26,823 bases of DNA from Streptomyces katrae (GTDB lineage Bacteria > Actinomycetota > Actinomycetes > Streptomycetales > Streptomycetaceae), in contig NZ_JZWV01000109.1 of assembly GCF_000966975.1 (NCBI RefSeq), positions 1-26,823 on the forward strand. The letters run 5' to 3'. The position numbers were made by a program, and so were the translations under genes. The notes beneath the pieces were generated by a model. That model saw nothing but the letters and a program-made list of their open reading frames with translations. It was not told the origin of the DNA and searched no databases. Shown one piece after another: positions 1 to 10,108 of this stretch (its first letter is position 1; each line of letters opens with the position of its first letter).

Positions 1-1623
1 CTCTCCGGCGTCGGCGGTGCCTTCGGCGGCCGCGAGGACATCTCGATGCAGATCCACGCCTGCCTCCTGGCCCTGGCCACGGGCAAGCCGGTCAAGATCG
101 TCTACAACCGGTTCGAGTCCTTCTTCGGCCACGTGCACCGCCACCCGGCGAAGCTCTGGTACGAGCACGGCGCCACCAAGGACGGCAAGATCACGCACAT
201 GAAGTGCAAGATCGTGCTCGACGGCGGTGCCTACGCCTCGGCCTCCCCGGCCGTCGTCGGCAACGCGTCCTCCCTCTCGGTGGGCCCGTACGTCATCGAC
301 GACGTGGACATCGAGGCGATCGCGCTCTACACGAACAACCCGCCCTGTGGCGCGATGCGCGGCTTCGGCGCCGTGCAGGCCTGCTTCGCGTACGAGGCCC
401 AGATGGACAAGCTCGCGGCGAAGCTGGGCATGGACCCGGTCGAGTTCCGCCAGCTGAACGCCATGGAGATGGGCACGATCATGCCCACCGGCCAGGTCGT
501 GGACTCGCCGGCCCCCGTCGCCGAGCTGCTGCGCCGGGTCAAGGCCCGCCCGCTGCCGCCGGAGCGCCAGTGGGAGACCGCCGGCGAGGCCGCGGACCTC
601 CGGGCGCTGCCCGGTGGCCTGTCGAACACCACGCACGGCGAGGGCGTCGTCCGCGGCGTCGGCTACGCGGTCGGCATCAAGAACGTCGGCTTCTCCGAGG
701 GCTTCGACGACTACTCCACCGCCCGCGTGCGCCTGGAGGTCATCAACGGCGAGCCCGTCGCGATGGTCCACACGGCCATGGCGGAGGTCGGCCAGGGCGG
801 TGTCACCGTCCACGCGCAGATCGCCCGTACCGAGCTGGGCGTCACGCAGGTGACCATCCACCCCGCCGACACGCAGGTCGGCTCCGCCGGTTCCACGTCC
901 GCCTCGCGGCAGACGTACATGACCGGTGGCGCCGTGAAGAACACCTGTGAGGCCGTGCGCGAGGCGCTGCTGGAGATGGGCCGCCGCAAGAACGGCTCGT
1001 ACCACCCGGCGTGGGCCCACGCGGAGCTCCTCCTGGAGGGCGGCAAGGTCGTCACGGACGGCGGTGAGGTCCTCGCGGACATCGCCGACATCCTCGAGAA
1101 CGAGGCCATCGACCTCGAACTCGAGTTCCGTCACCGTCCGACCGTGGCGTTCGACCTGGTCACCGGCCAGGGCGACGGCCACGTCCAGTACACCTTCGCC
1201 GCGCACCGCGCGGTCGTCGAGGTGGACACCGAGCTCGGCCTGGTGAAGGTCGTCGAGCTGGCGACCGCCCAGGACGTCGGCAAGGCGCTCAACATGCTCT
1301 CCGTGGTGGGCCAGATCCAGGGTGGTACCACCCAGGGTCTCGGCGTGGCGGTCATGGAAGAGATCATCGTGGACCCGAAGACCGCGAAGGTGCGCAACCC
1401 CTCCTTCACGGACTACCTGATCCCGACCATCCTGGACACCCCGACCATCCCGGTCGACGTCCTGGAGCTCGCCGACCCGAACGCGCCGTACGGCCTCCGC
1501 GGTCTGGGCGAGGCCCCCACCCTGTCGTCCACCCCGGCCGTCCTCGCGGCGATCCGGGCGGCGACCGGTCTGGAGCTCAACAAGACGCCGATCCGTCCGG
1601 AAGCCCTCACCGGGACCCTCTAG
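1..1623 (+). CDS. Xanthine dehydrogenase, molybdenum-cofactor-binding subunit (5' end missing)
   Basis: This is the C-terminal 540 codons of a xanthine-oxidase-family molybdenum hydroxylase subunit. The frame is open from base 1, so the start lies outside the window and the first internal ATG (46) is not the start. The family oxidises hypoxanthine and xanthine to urate in the cytoplasm. Visible signatures are GGAFGGRED (codons 6-14, cofactor-binding loop), AMRGFG with Arg at codon 120 (matching the conserved active-site Arg loop), a GQG loop in the cofactor-binding core, and RGLGEAP near the end, whose Glu at codon 504 matches the catalytic base of the family. A stem-loop follows the TAG stop at once. 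The downstream purine permease and XdhC-type chaperone support a purine substrate. Subunit letters differ between species, so no symbol is given. Another aldehyde/purine hydroxylase of the family is possible but less likely here. Confidence 0.9.
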   Translation, partial: LSGVGGAFGGREDISMQIHACLLALATGKPVKIVYNRFESFFGHVHRHPAKLWYEHGATKDGKITHMKCKIVLDGGAYASASPAVVGNASSLSVGPYVIDDVDIEAIALYTNNPPCGAMRGFGAVQACFAYEAQMDKLAAKLGMDPVEFRQLNAMEMGTIMPTGQVVDSPAPVAELLRRVKARPLPPERQWETAGEAADLRALPGGLSNTTHGEGVVRGVGYAVGIKNVGFSEGFDDYSTARVRLEVINGEPVAMVHTAMAEVGQGGVTVHAQIARTELGVTQVTIHPADTQVGSAGSTSASRQTYMTGGAVKNTCEAVREALLEMGRRKNGSYHPAWAHAELLLEGGKVVTDGGEVLADIADILENEAIDLELEFRHRPTVAFDLVTGQGDGHVQYTFAAHRAVVEVDTELGLVKVVELATAQDVGKALNMLSVVGQIQGGTTQGLGVAVMEEIIVDPKTAKVRNPSFTDYLIPTILDTPTIPVDVLELADPNAPYGLRGLGEAPTLSSTPAVLAAIRAATGLELNKTPIRPEALTGTL

Positions 1624-1632
1624 GAACGGCCC

Positions 1633-1660
1633 GGTCCGGGGGCCGCGAGGCCCCCGGACC
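1633..1660 (+). terminator. Stem-loop terminator behind xanthine dehydrogenase
   Basis: A perfect 12-bp stem (GGTCCGGGGGCC, 1633-1644; partner 1649-1660) closes a GCGA tetraloop 9 bases after the stop. There is no clear T-run, as is usual for actinobacterial terminators. Confidence 0.75.
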
Positions 1661-1670
1661 CCCTCGGACT

Positions 1671-1724
1671 CTCCGGGCGGTGCGGACACGGGAACGTCAC
1701 ACTTGCCACCCGCACCGCCCGGAG
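1671..1724. repeat. Perfect 15-bp inverted repeat between xanthine dehydrogenase and permease
   Basis: The arms 1671-1685 (CTCCGGGCGGTGCGG) and 1710-1724 are exact reverse complements, separated by 24 bases. The repeat lies just 10 bases behind the first terminator hairpin. It may be a second terminator, an attenuator, or a leader structure of the permease transcript. The long loop is unusual for a simple terminator. Confidence 0.6.
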
Positions 1725-1955
1725 CACCTGAACAACCGCACCGCTCGCGGTCAGCTTCACCGTTTCACCCGCAGTACCCCTGCGAGAACCCCCACGTAGT
1801 ACCAGCGGTCACCCCCGCACTACCCGCAGTACACGCAGTGCAATTTCGCGTCGCCTCGGGCCGTCACCCCGGGTCGTGCAGCCAACGCAGTTTCCCAAAT
1901 CCCGCGTCTCCAATCTTTATGCGGGTGCCCCTTTGAACCTTGGGAGTTAGGCACC
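1725..1955 (+). promoter_or_regulatory. Intergenic leader/promoter region of the purine permease
   Basis: No gene is supported here. The region is less G-biased than its surroundings and holds an exact 11-bp direct repeat (ACCCGCAGTAC at 1767-1777 and 1822-1832), with related sequences CGTAGTACC (1794-1802) and CGCAGTG (1834-1840). These look like possible regulator sites, but no known operator was recognised. The ribosome binding site GGGAG sits about 9 bases before the permease ATG at 1956. No convincing -10/-35 pair could be assigned by eye. Confidence 0.35.
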
Positions 1956-3419
1956 ATGACCCAGTCGTCTGTGGAGCCCAAGACCACCGCGGAAGAGGCC
2001 GGAGAAGGATCTCCGAAGCCCGCCGGGAGTTCTTGGCTCGATCGTTATTTCCACATCACCCATAGAGGGTCGAGCGTCGGCACGGAGATTCGTGGCGGCG
2101 TCACGACCTTCATGGCGATGGCGTACATCCTCCTGCTCAACCCGCTGATCCTCTCCGGCAAGGACGTCGCCGGAGACACGATGAGCCAGAAGGCCCTGAT
2201 CACGGCCACCGCCTTCGCCGCGGCCGCGACCACCCTCCTGATGGGCTTCATCGGCAAGGTCCCGCTCGTCCTCGCGGCCGGCCTGTCCGTCTCCGGTGTC
2301 CTGTCCTCGCAGGTCGCCCCGCAGATGACCTGGCCGCAGGCCATGGGCATGTGCGTGATGTACGGCGTCGTGATCTGTCTCCTGGTCGTCACCGGCCTCC
2401 GGGAGATGATCATGAACGCGATCCCCCTCGCGCTCAAGCACGCGATCACCATGGGCATCGGCATGTTCGTCGCCCTGATCGGTCTCGTGAAGGCCGGCTT
2501 CGTCGGCAAGGGCCCCGAGTTCGGTCCTCCGGTCCAGCTCGGTTCGGTCGGCGAGCTCGCCGGCTGGCCGGTCCTGATCTTCTGCATCACCCTGCTGGCG
2601 ATCTTCATGCTCCAGGCCCGCAAGGTCCCGGGCGCGATCCTGATCGGCATCGTCGGCGGCACCGTCATCGCGGCCATCGTCAACGCCGTGGTCGACATCG
2701 ACCCGAAGGCCTGGAAGAACGGCCCGCCGGTCCTCGACGGCTCCGCGATCTCCATGCCCGACTTCTCGCTCTTCGGCAAGGTCGAGTTCGGCGGCTGGGG
2801 CGACGTCGGTGTCATGACCGTCGGCATGATCGTCTTCACGCTCGTGCTCGCCGGCTTCTTCGACGCCATGGCCACCATCATCGGCGTCGGCACCGAGGCC
2901 AAGCTGGCCGACGACCAGGGCCGCATGCCGGGCCTGTCGAAGGCGCTGTTCATCGACGGCGCCGGTGGCGCCATCGGCGGCATCGCCGGCGGCTCCGGTC
3001 AGACGGTCTTCGTGGAGTCCGCCACCGGCGTCGGTGAGGGTGCCCGCACAGGTCTCGCCTCCGTCGTCAGCGGCCTGCTCTTCGCCGCCTGCCTCTTCTT
3101 CACCCCGATCACCCAGATCGTCCCCGGTGAGGTCGCCTCCGCGGCCCTGGTGGTCATCGGCGCCATGATGATGCAGAACGCCCGCCACGTGGACTGGGCC
3201 GACGCCGCGACCGCGATCCCGGTCTTCCTGACCGTCGTGATCATGCCGTTCACGTACTCGATCACCCCCGGTGTCGCCGCCGGTGTGCTCTCCTACGTGG
3301 CCATCAAGATCGCGCAGGGCAAGGCCCGCGAGATCGGTGCCTTCATGTGGGCCCTCACCGTCGTCTTCGTGATCTTCTTCGCGCTCCACCCCATCGAGGC
3401 GTGGCTCGGCGTCAAGTAA
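1956..3419 (+). CDS. NCS2-family purine (adenine/guanine/hypoxanthine) permease, AzgA/PbuG type
   Basis: A 487-residue polytopic inner-membrane transporter of the nucleobase:cation symporter 2 family. The sequence shows the AzgA-type opening RGGVTTFMAMAYILLLNP (about residues 46-62) and many hydrophobic segments typical of the 12-14 helix fold. The GFFDAMATIIGVGTEA block near residues 298-312 and the Gly-rich IGGIAGGSGQTVFVESATG block match the substrate-binding region of this family. Length is normal for the AzgA group. The ATG at 1956 has GGGAG upstream. Placement between xanthine dehydrogenase and an XdhC chaperone suggests uptake of hypoxanthine, guanine or adenine to feed oxidation. Substrate preference cannot be read from the sequence; the AzgA-like motifs favour adenine/hypoxanthine/guanine over xanthine/urate. 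Confidence 0.9.
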   Translation: MTQSSVEPKTTAEEAGEGSPKPAGSSWLDRYFHITHRGSSVGTEIRGGVTTFMAMAYILLLNPLILSGKDVAGDTMSQKALITATAFAAAATTLLMGFIGKVPLVLAAGLSVSGVLSSQVAPQMTWPQAMGMCVMYGVVICLLVVTGLREMIMNAIPLALKHAITMGIGMFVALIGLVKAGFVGKGPEFGPPVQLGSVGELAGWPVLIFCITLLAIFMLQARKVPGAILIGIVGGTVIAAIVNAVVDIDPKAWKNGPPVLDGSAISMPDFSLFGKVEFGGWGDVGVMTVGMIVFTLVLAGFFDAMATIIGVGTEAKLADDQGRMPGLSKALFIDGAGGAIGGIAGGSGQTVFVESATGVGEGARTGLASVVSGLLFAACLFFTPITQIVPGEVASAALVVIGAMMMQNARHVDWADAATAIPVFLTVVIMPFTYSITPGVAAGVLSYVAIKIAQGKAREIGAFMWALTVVFVIFFALHPIEAWLGVK

Positions 3420-3438
3420 TCCCGCGAAGACCGGTACC

Positions 3439-3484
3439 GACCCGACCGGCACCAGGCTCCCCTAGGCCCGGTGCCGGTCGGGTC
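3439..3484 (+). terminator. Stem-loop between permease and xdhC
   Basis: An exact 15-bp stem (GACCCGACCGGCACC at 3439-3453 with 3470-3484) and a 16-base loop begin 20 bases after the permease stop. It ends 54 bases before the xdhC start, so it may terminate or attenuate read-through into xdhC. Confidence 0.7.
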
Positions 3485-3538
3485 ACCACCCTTCACGCAA
3501 CCCATACTGGAAACCGAACCCCTCCGAGGAGGCCGCAC

Positions 3539-4702
3539 ATGCTGGACATCGCCGAAGAACTGAACCGGTGGGTCGAGCAGGGACGTGACTTCGCCGTAGC
3601 CACCGTGGTGGCGGTCGGCGGCAGCGCACCCCGGCAGCCCGGAGCCGCCCTCGCCGTCGACAGCGAGGGCACGGCCATCGGCTCGGTTTCCGGCGGCTGC
3701 GTGGAGGGGGCGGTCTACGAGCTGTGCCGGCAGTCGCTGGAGGACGGCGAGACCGTCCAGGAGCGCTTCGGCTACAGCGACGACGACGCCTTCGCCGTGG
3801 GCCTGACCTGCGGCGGGATCATCGACATCCTGGTCACCCCGGTTCCCGTGGGCTCCCCCCGGCGCGAGGCCATGGCCACCGCCCTGCGGGCCGCCTCCCA
3901 GGGGGAGGCGGCGGCCCTGGCCCGGATAGCGGAGGGCCCGGCCGAGCTGATGGGCCGCGCGCTGGTCGTCCTCGGCGACGGCTCCTTCGAAGGCGGCTTC
4001 GGCGGCCACCCCGAACTGGACCGGACCATCGCCGAAGAGGCCCGCGCCATGCTGGACGCGGGCAGGACCGGCGTCCTGGAGATCGGCGCCGACGGGCGGC
4101 TCTGCGGAGAGCCCCTCAAGGTCCTCGTCGAGTCCAGCGTCCCGCCCCCGCGGATGATCGTCTTCGGTGCCATCGACTTCGCCTCCGCCCTGGTGCGGAT
4201 CGGCAAGTTCCTCGGCTACCACGTGACGCTGTGCGACGCCCGGCCCGTGTTCGCCACGAAGAAGCGTTTCCCCGAGGCCGACGAGATCGTGGTGGACTGG
4301 CCGCACCGCTACCTGGAGGCCCAGGCCGGGTCCGGCGCCGTCGACGGCCGCACCGTCCTGTGCGTGCTCACCCACGACGCCAAGTTCGACGTCCCGCTCC
4401 TCGAACTGGCCCTCAAGCTCCCCGTCGCCTACGTCGGCGCCATGGGCTCCCGCCGCACGCACGAGGACCGCAACAAGCGGCTGCGCGACGTCGGCGTCAC
4501 CGAGCTCGAACTGGCCCGGCTGCGCTCCCCGATCGGCCTGGACCTCGGCGCCCGCTCCCCGGAGGAGACCGCCCTGTCCATCGCCGCCGAGATCGTCGCG
4601 AACCGCCGCGGCGGCAGCGGCGCGGCCCTGACCGGCGCGCACATCCCGATCCACCGAGACTCCTCGCACACCGTGGTCACCCGCATCGGCTCCGTCGCCT
4701 GA
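3539..4702 (+). CDS. xdhC: XdhC/CoxI-family molybdenum cofactor insertion and sulfuration chaperone
   Basis: A 387-residue cytoplasmic accessory protein. In studied members XdhC binds molybdenum cofactor, promotes its sulfuration and hands it to xanthine dehydrogenase. The N-terminal XdhC/CoxI domain carries VAVGGSAPRQPGA and GSVSGGCVEGAVYE (the conserved GGC motif). The C-terminal half is the XdhC Rossmann domain, with IVFGAIDFASALVRIGKFLGY, CVLTHDAKFD, YVGAMGSRRTHEDR and the IGLDLGARSPEETA tail. The ATG at 3539 was chosen because GAGGAGG lies 8-14 bases upstream and the protein begins MLDIAEELNRW as in homologues. A longer open frame from 3347 would overlap the permease gene. A xanthine dehydrogenase subunit 2 kb upstream is the probable client. 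Confidence 0.9.
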   Translation: MLDIAEELNRWVEQGRDFAVATVVAVGGSAPRQPGAALAVDSEGTAIGSVSGGCVEGAVYELCRQSLEDGETVQERFGYSDDDAFAVGLTCGGIIDILVTPVPVGSPRREAMATALRAASQGEAAALARIAEGPAELMGRALVVLGDGSFEGGFGGHPELDRTIAEEARAMLDAGRTGVLEIGADGRLCGEPLKVLVESSVPPPRMIVFGAIDFASALVRIGKFLGYHVTLCDARPVFATKKRFPEADEIVVDWPHRYLEAQAGSGAVDGRTVLCVLTHDAKFDVPLLELALKLPVAYVGAMGSRRTHEDRNKRLRDVGVTELELARLRSPIGLDLGARSPEETALSIAAEIVANRRGGSGAALTGAHIPIHRDSSHTVVTRIGSVA

Positions 4703-4733
4703 ACCGGCGGTACCGCCGGAAGGACCGAGGGCG

Positions 4734-4769
4734 CGACCGAAGACACGACCGAAGACACGACCGAAGATT
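4734..4769. repeat. Three 12-bp tandem repeats between xdhC stop and terminator
   Basis: The unit CGACCGAAGACA occurs at 4734-4745 and 4746-4757, followed by CGACCGAAGATT at 4758-4769. It is non-coding and lies between the xdhC stop and its terminator. No role is evident. Confidence 0.7.
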
Positions 4770-4770
4770 C

Positions 4771-4811
4771 GAGAAGAAGGCGCAGCCCCCTGAGGGTTGC
4801 GCCTTCTTCTC
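4771..4811 (+). terminator. Strong terminator behind xdhC
   Basis: A 17-bp stem (GAGAAGAAGGCGCAGCC with a matching downstream arm, one G-T pair) closes a 7-base loop. It separates the purine set from the secreted propeller gene. Confidence 0.85.
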
Positions 4812-4824
4812 GTCCCGCCTATTT

Positions 4825-4838
4825 TTACCGGCCGGTAA
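4825..4838. promoter_or_regulatory. Perfect 14-bp palindrome, putative operator
   Basis: TTACCGGCCGGTAA is an exact palindrome between the xdhC terminator and the starts of the propeller gene (6 bases before the ATG at 4844, 39 before the ATG at 4877). The size and symmetry fit a TetR-type dimer site, but no matching regulator is in the window and the assignment is inference. Confidence 0.5.
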
Positions 4839-4876
4839 CGGAGATGACGGAGCTTCTTCGCAACGGAGTTGAGCGG

Positions 4877-6178
4877 ATGTCCCGGTACGGTCGCACCCCT
4901 TCACGCACCCTCCGCCTGGCCTGCGCCCTGACCCTGGCGGGCCTCGCCGCCGCGCTGGGTCCGGCCGCCGCCGCGACCCCCCGGGCGGAGCCCGCCGCGG
5001 CCGGCGGACTGCGGGAGGTGCTCCTCGTCGGCAACAACTGGGAGGGCACCGCCGACGTCCTCGCCTCCACCGGCGACCTCGCCCGCGTCGGCAGGATCGA
5101 CGTGATCCCCGACAAGGAGGAGCGGCTCCGCGAGATCTACCTCAACCCCGTGAAACTCGGCTTCTTCCTCGGCATCCGGGCCACCGCCGGCGAGGGCCAC
5201 GACCAGTTCGCCGACGACATGTACACCACCCCGGACGGCACGGCGGTCGTCGTCTCGCGCCCCAGCTTCGCCGACGTCGTCTCCGTCGACCTGCGCTCGG
5301 GACGGATCAACTGGCGCTTTCCGGTGGCCGGTTACCGCGCCGACCACATGGCCGTCTCACCCGACGGCACCCGGGTGGCCGTCTCCGCCTCCACCGCCAA
5401 CACCGTGCACGTCCTCGACATCGCCACCGGCCGGCAGCTCGGCTCCTTCCCCACCGGCGACAAACCGCACGAGAACACCTTCACCCAGGGCGGCCGCCTC
5501 CTGTGGAACAGCTCCATCGGGGACGTCACCTCCGCCCTCGACGCGCCCTGGCTCGACTGGACGAAGGGCGACCGCAGACTCACCGTCGTCGACGCGCAGA
5601 CCTTCCGCACCGTCCGGACCGTCGACATGCGCGAACGCCTCGACGCCTTCGGCCGCAAGGACCTCTCCGACGCCGTCCGCCCGATGGTCTTCACCCCGGA
5701 CGAGTCGAAGCTCTACTTCCAGGTGTCCTTCTTCAACGGCCTCGTGGAGTACGACGTCGCCGCCGACCGCGTCACCCGGGTCAAGACCCTCCCCGAGAAC
5801 CCCGCCACCAGCCCCGACCGCACCACCTGGGTCAACGACTCCCGCCACCACGGCCTGTCCGTGAGCCCCGACGGCGCCAAGCTGTGCGTCGCCGGCACCA
5901 TGGACGACTACGCCACCGTCGTGGACCGCGCCACCCTCGCCGAAGGCCCGCTGATCCCCGCCGACAAGCCCTACTGGGCCACCGTCGACGGCGACGGCAA
6001 GGGCTGTGTCATCTCCGAGAGCGGCGCCGACCGGGTCACCGCCATCGACTTCGCCACCGGCACCAAGCGGGTCTCCGTCCCCGTCGGTGACCACCCCCAG
6101 CGGGTCCGCCTCGGCCGCGTCCCGGCCGACTGGACCGGCCCCGGCGCCCGGCAGGCCCCGGCCCCGGTCCGGGAGTAG
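4877..6178 (+). CDS. Secreted YVTN/YncE-like beta-propeller protein
   Basis: This gives a 433-residue exported protein from the ATG at 4877. That start has GGAG 8 bases upstream and yields a normal signal peptide: basic MSRYGRTPSRTLR, then a hydrophobic Leu/Ala stretch to about residue 33. The ATG at 4844 would add 11 residues and remains possible. The mature part has repeated blade signatures such as YTTPDGTAVVVSRP, MAVSPDGTRVAVSAS, MVFTPDESKLYFQVS and LSVSPDGAKLCVAGT, alternating with D-ATG or D-RSG turns (VLDIATGRQLG, AIDFATGTKR). This fits a seven-bladed YVTN/quinoprotein-like propeller. No enzymatic motif was identified; members are often binding or scaffold proteins. A perfect palindrome upstream suggests local repression. 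Function is not predictable beyond the fold. Confidence 0.8.
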   Translation: MSRYGRTPSRTLRLACALTLAGLAAALGPAAAATPRAEPAAAGGLREVLLVGNNWEGTADVLASTGDLARVGRIDVIPDKEERLREIYLNPVKLGFFLGIRATAGEGHDQFADDMYTTPDGTAVVVSRPSFADVVSVDLRSGRINWRFPVAGYRADHMAVSPDGTRVAVSASTANTVHVLDIATGRQLGSFPTGDKPHENTFTQGGRLLWNSSIGDVTSALDAPWLDWTKGDRRLTVVDAQTFRTVRTVDMRERLDAFGRKDLSDAVRPMVFTPDESKLYFQVSFFNGLVEYDVAADRVTRVKTLPENPATSPDRTTWVNDSRHHGLSVSPDGAKLCVAGTMDDYATVVDRATLAEGPLIPADKPYWATVDGDGKGCVISESGADRVTAIDFATGTKRVSVPVGDHPQRVRLGRVPADWTGPGARQAPAPVRE

Positions 6179-6179
6179 C

Positions 6180-6332
6180 GCGGGCACCGACGCGAAACTC
6201 TCGGCCACGTTGACGGAGTTCTTCTCCGGTCCGTCGGCCGCCGGCTGGAAGGCCGGCGAACGCAGGCTCATCTGCTGCCTCAGCGATCCCGAGGCCAGGA
6301 CCACCGGCTCCCTCCGCGTCGACGCATCCTGA
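6180..6332 (+). pseudogene. Fragment resembling the C-terminus of a septum-formation-type domain protein
   Basis: Just after the propeller stop, in a different frame, 50 codons end in TGA and read like a real protein tail. They include LTEFFSGPSAAGWKAGERRL, then ICCLSDPEARTTGSLRVDAS. The pattern W-x-x-G-[DE]-R, a Cys-x-Leu and TGSLR resembles the end of septum-formation/DUF4190-type lipoproteins and membrane proteins of actinobacteria. No start codon or upstream part of such a protein is visible, so it is read as a gene remnant left by deletion. The family call is from memory of the motif and is tentative. Confidence 0.4.
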
Positions 6333-6394
6333 GTTCGCACAGATCAAGCCACTATGGTGCGAGCCGTCCGCGATGACCGATTAGTCTCCTGATC

Positions 6395-7627
6395 ATGGTG
6401 GACATCCGCGAGGTACCCGAGGACGACATCGCCCGCGCCCAGGAGCATGCCTACCTGGTCTTCCACGACCGGCCCGAGCCGGAAGGACGCGCACGCCACC
6501 ACGCCCTGCTGAGCCGCTGCGAGCGGCTCGGCGCCTACGACGGGGACGCCCTCGTCGGCTTCATGGCCGCACACCCCTTCCGGCTCTCCGTCCCCGGAAC
6601 CGAACTCGGCTGCCCCGGCCTCACCTTCGTCTCCGTCGCCCCCACCCACCGCCGCCGCGGCGTCCTCACCGCCCTCATGGACGAACAGCTGCGCCGCGCC
6701 GGGGCCGCCGGCAGCCCGCTCGTGTGCCTGTGGGCCTCCGAAGCCGCCATCTACGGTCGCTTCGGCTACGGCCCCGCCACCCAGGGCCTCACCGTCGAGA
6801 TCGACTCCAGCCGGCCGCTCGCCCTGCGCATCGACCCCGACCCGCGCCCGCTGCGCCTGGTCGACCCCGCCGACGCCCTCGCCGTCATCGGCCCCTGCCA
6901 CGAGGCCGCCCGCCACACCCGGGCCGGCCGGCCCAGCCGCAGCCCCGCGCGGTGGGCCGAGGAATGGCTCTGCGAACAGGACGAGGAAGACGAGGAGTTG
7001 GGCCCGCCCCGGATCCTCGCCCTCGGCAACCCCGGGGAGCCGGCGGAGGGCTACGTCCTCTACCGCACCAAACACGAGTCCGACGACGGCGCCGCCCGCG
7101 CCCCCGGCCTGGTCCGCGTCGACGAACTGGAAGCCCGCACCCCGGCCGTCGCCGCCGCCCTGTGGACCTACGTGGCCTCCCTCGACCTCACCGGCACCGT
7201 CCGCGCCTGGGGCCGCCCGGCGGACGACCCCCTGCTGTCCTTCGCCGCCGACCGGGACCAGGTCAGGATCACCGCCCAGTTCCCGGCGCTCTGGCTGCGC
7301 CTGGTCGACGTCAAGGAGGCCCTGACGGCGCGGTCGTGGGCCGCACCGGTGGAACTCGTCCTGGACCTGGCCGACCCGCGGCTGCCCGCGAACGCCGGGC
7401 GGTTCCGGCTCAAGGCGGGCCCGGGCGGGGCGACGTACGAGACCGCTCGCGCGGCCCCCGACCTGACCCTCGACGTACGGGACCTGGCCGCCTGCTACCT
7501 GGGCGGGACCCGGGTCACGGAACTGGTCGCCGCCGGACTGGTGGCCGAGCACACCCCGGGCGCCGCGGCGGCCCTGGACGCGGCCCTGCGGACCGGCCTG
7601 CTGCCGCACACCGCGGACGAGTTCTGA
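6395..7627 (+). CDS. Eis-family GNAT N-acetyltransferase
   Basis: A 410-residue protein of the Eis (enhanced intracellular survival) family, which transfers acetyl from acetyl-CoA to amines of aminoglycosides, peptides or other substrates. The N-terminal GNAT domain has the acetyl-CoA loop VSVAPTHRRRGVLTALM (residues 79-95). YGRFGYGPAT follows, with Tyr120 in the place of the general acid of mycobacterial Eis. A second GNAT-like region and an SCP2-like C-terminal domain follow. The chain ends in Phe410; in Eis the C-terminal Phe carboxylate acts as base, so the exact end is meaningful. No Shine-Dalgarno is visible. TAGTCT at 6382-6387 is placed like a -10 box for a leaderless transcript. It converges with the geosmin synthase gene. 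The natural substrate is unknown. Confidence 0.9.
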   Translation: MVDIREVPEDDIARAQEHAYLVFHDRPEPEGRARHHALLSRCERLGAYDGDALVGFMAAHPFRLSVPGTELGCPGLTFVSVAPTHRRRGVLTALMDEQLRRAGAAGSPLVCLWASEAAIYGRFGYGPATQGLTVEIDSSRPLALRIDPDPRPLRLVDPADALAVIGPCHEAARHTRAGRPSRSPARWAEEWLCEQDEEDEELGPPRILALGNPGEPAEGYVLYRTKHESDDGAARAPGLVRVDELEARTPAVAAALWTYVASLDLTGTVRAWGRPADDPLLSFAADRDQVRITAQFPALWLRLVDVKEALTARSWAAPVELVLDLADPRLPANAGRFRLKAGPGGATYETARAAPDLTLDVRDLAACYLGGTRVTELVAAGLVAEHTPGAAAALDAALRTGLLPHTADEF

Positions 7628-7643
7628 CGGCCGGAGCCGTCGC

Positions 7644-7674
7644 GGCGGGGGCGGGCGAGCGGACCGCCCCCGCC
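7644..7674. terminator. Bidirectional terminator between convergent genes
   Basis: An 11-bp perfect stem (GGCGGGGGCGG, 7644-7654; partner 7664-7674) with a 9-base loop sits in the 57-base gap between the Eis gene and the convergent geosmin synthase gene, so it can serve both. Confidence 0.75.
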
Positions 7675-7684
7675 GGCCGCCCGG

Positions 7685-9947
<2,263 letters not shown>

Positions 9948-10054
9948 TCATCCGGTGCACGGAGAACCGGCGACCCCGGCCCCCCGCACGAGAGCAGCAC
10001 TGCCCTACCCCGGACACCGCCCGGACAAGGCGGATTTCACCGCATCAGGTGACA

Positions 10055-10088
10055 CCGGCCCGGCCCCTCGAACGAGGGACCGGGCCGG
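10055..10088 (-). terminator. Terminator of the lectin/LamG gene
   Basis: A 16-bp stem (10055-10070 with 10073-10088, one G-T pair) and a very tight loop start about 20 bases beyond the stop of the - strand gene at 10109. They also lie upstream of the geosmin synthase start and should insulate it. Confidence 0.8.
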
Positions 10089-10108
10089 CCGGTGGTGTGG
10101 CGGGCCGG

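Noticed and set aside
1703..1936. A 77-codon + strand frame in the permease leader
   Set aside because: No ribosome binding site, Pro/Arg/His-rich composition and no similarity to any family; the region is better explained as regulatory.
1947..3452. A 501-codon - strand open frame opposite the purine permease
   Set aside because: His/Asp/Gly-rich composition is typical of an antisense shadow; the permease motifs are on the + strand.
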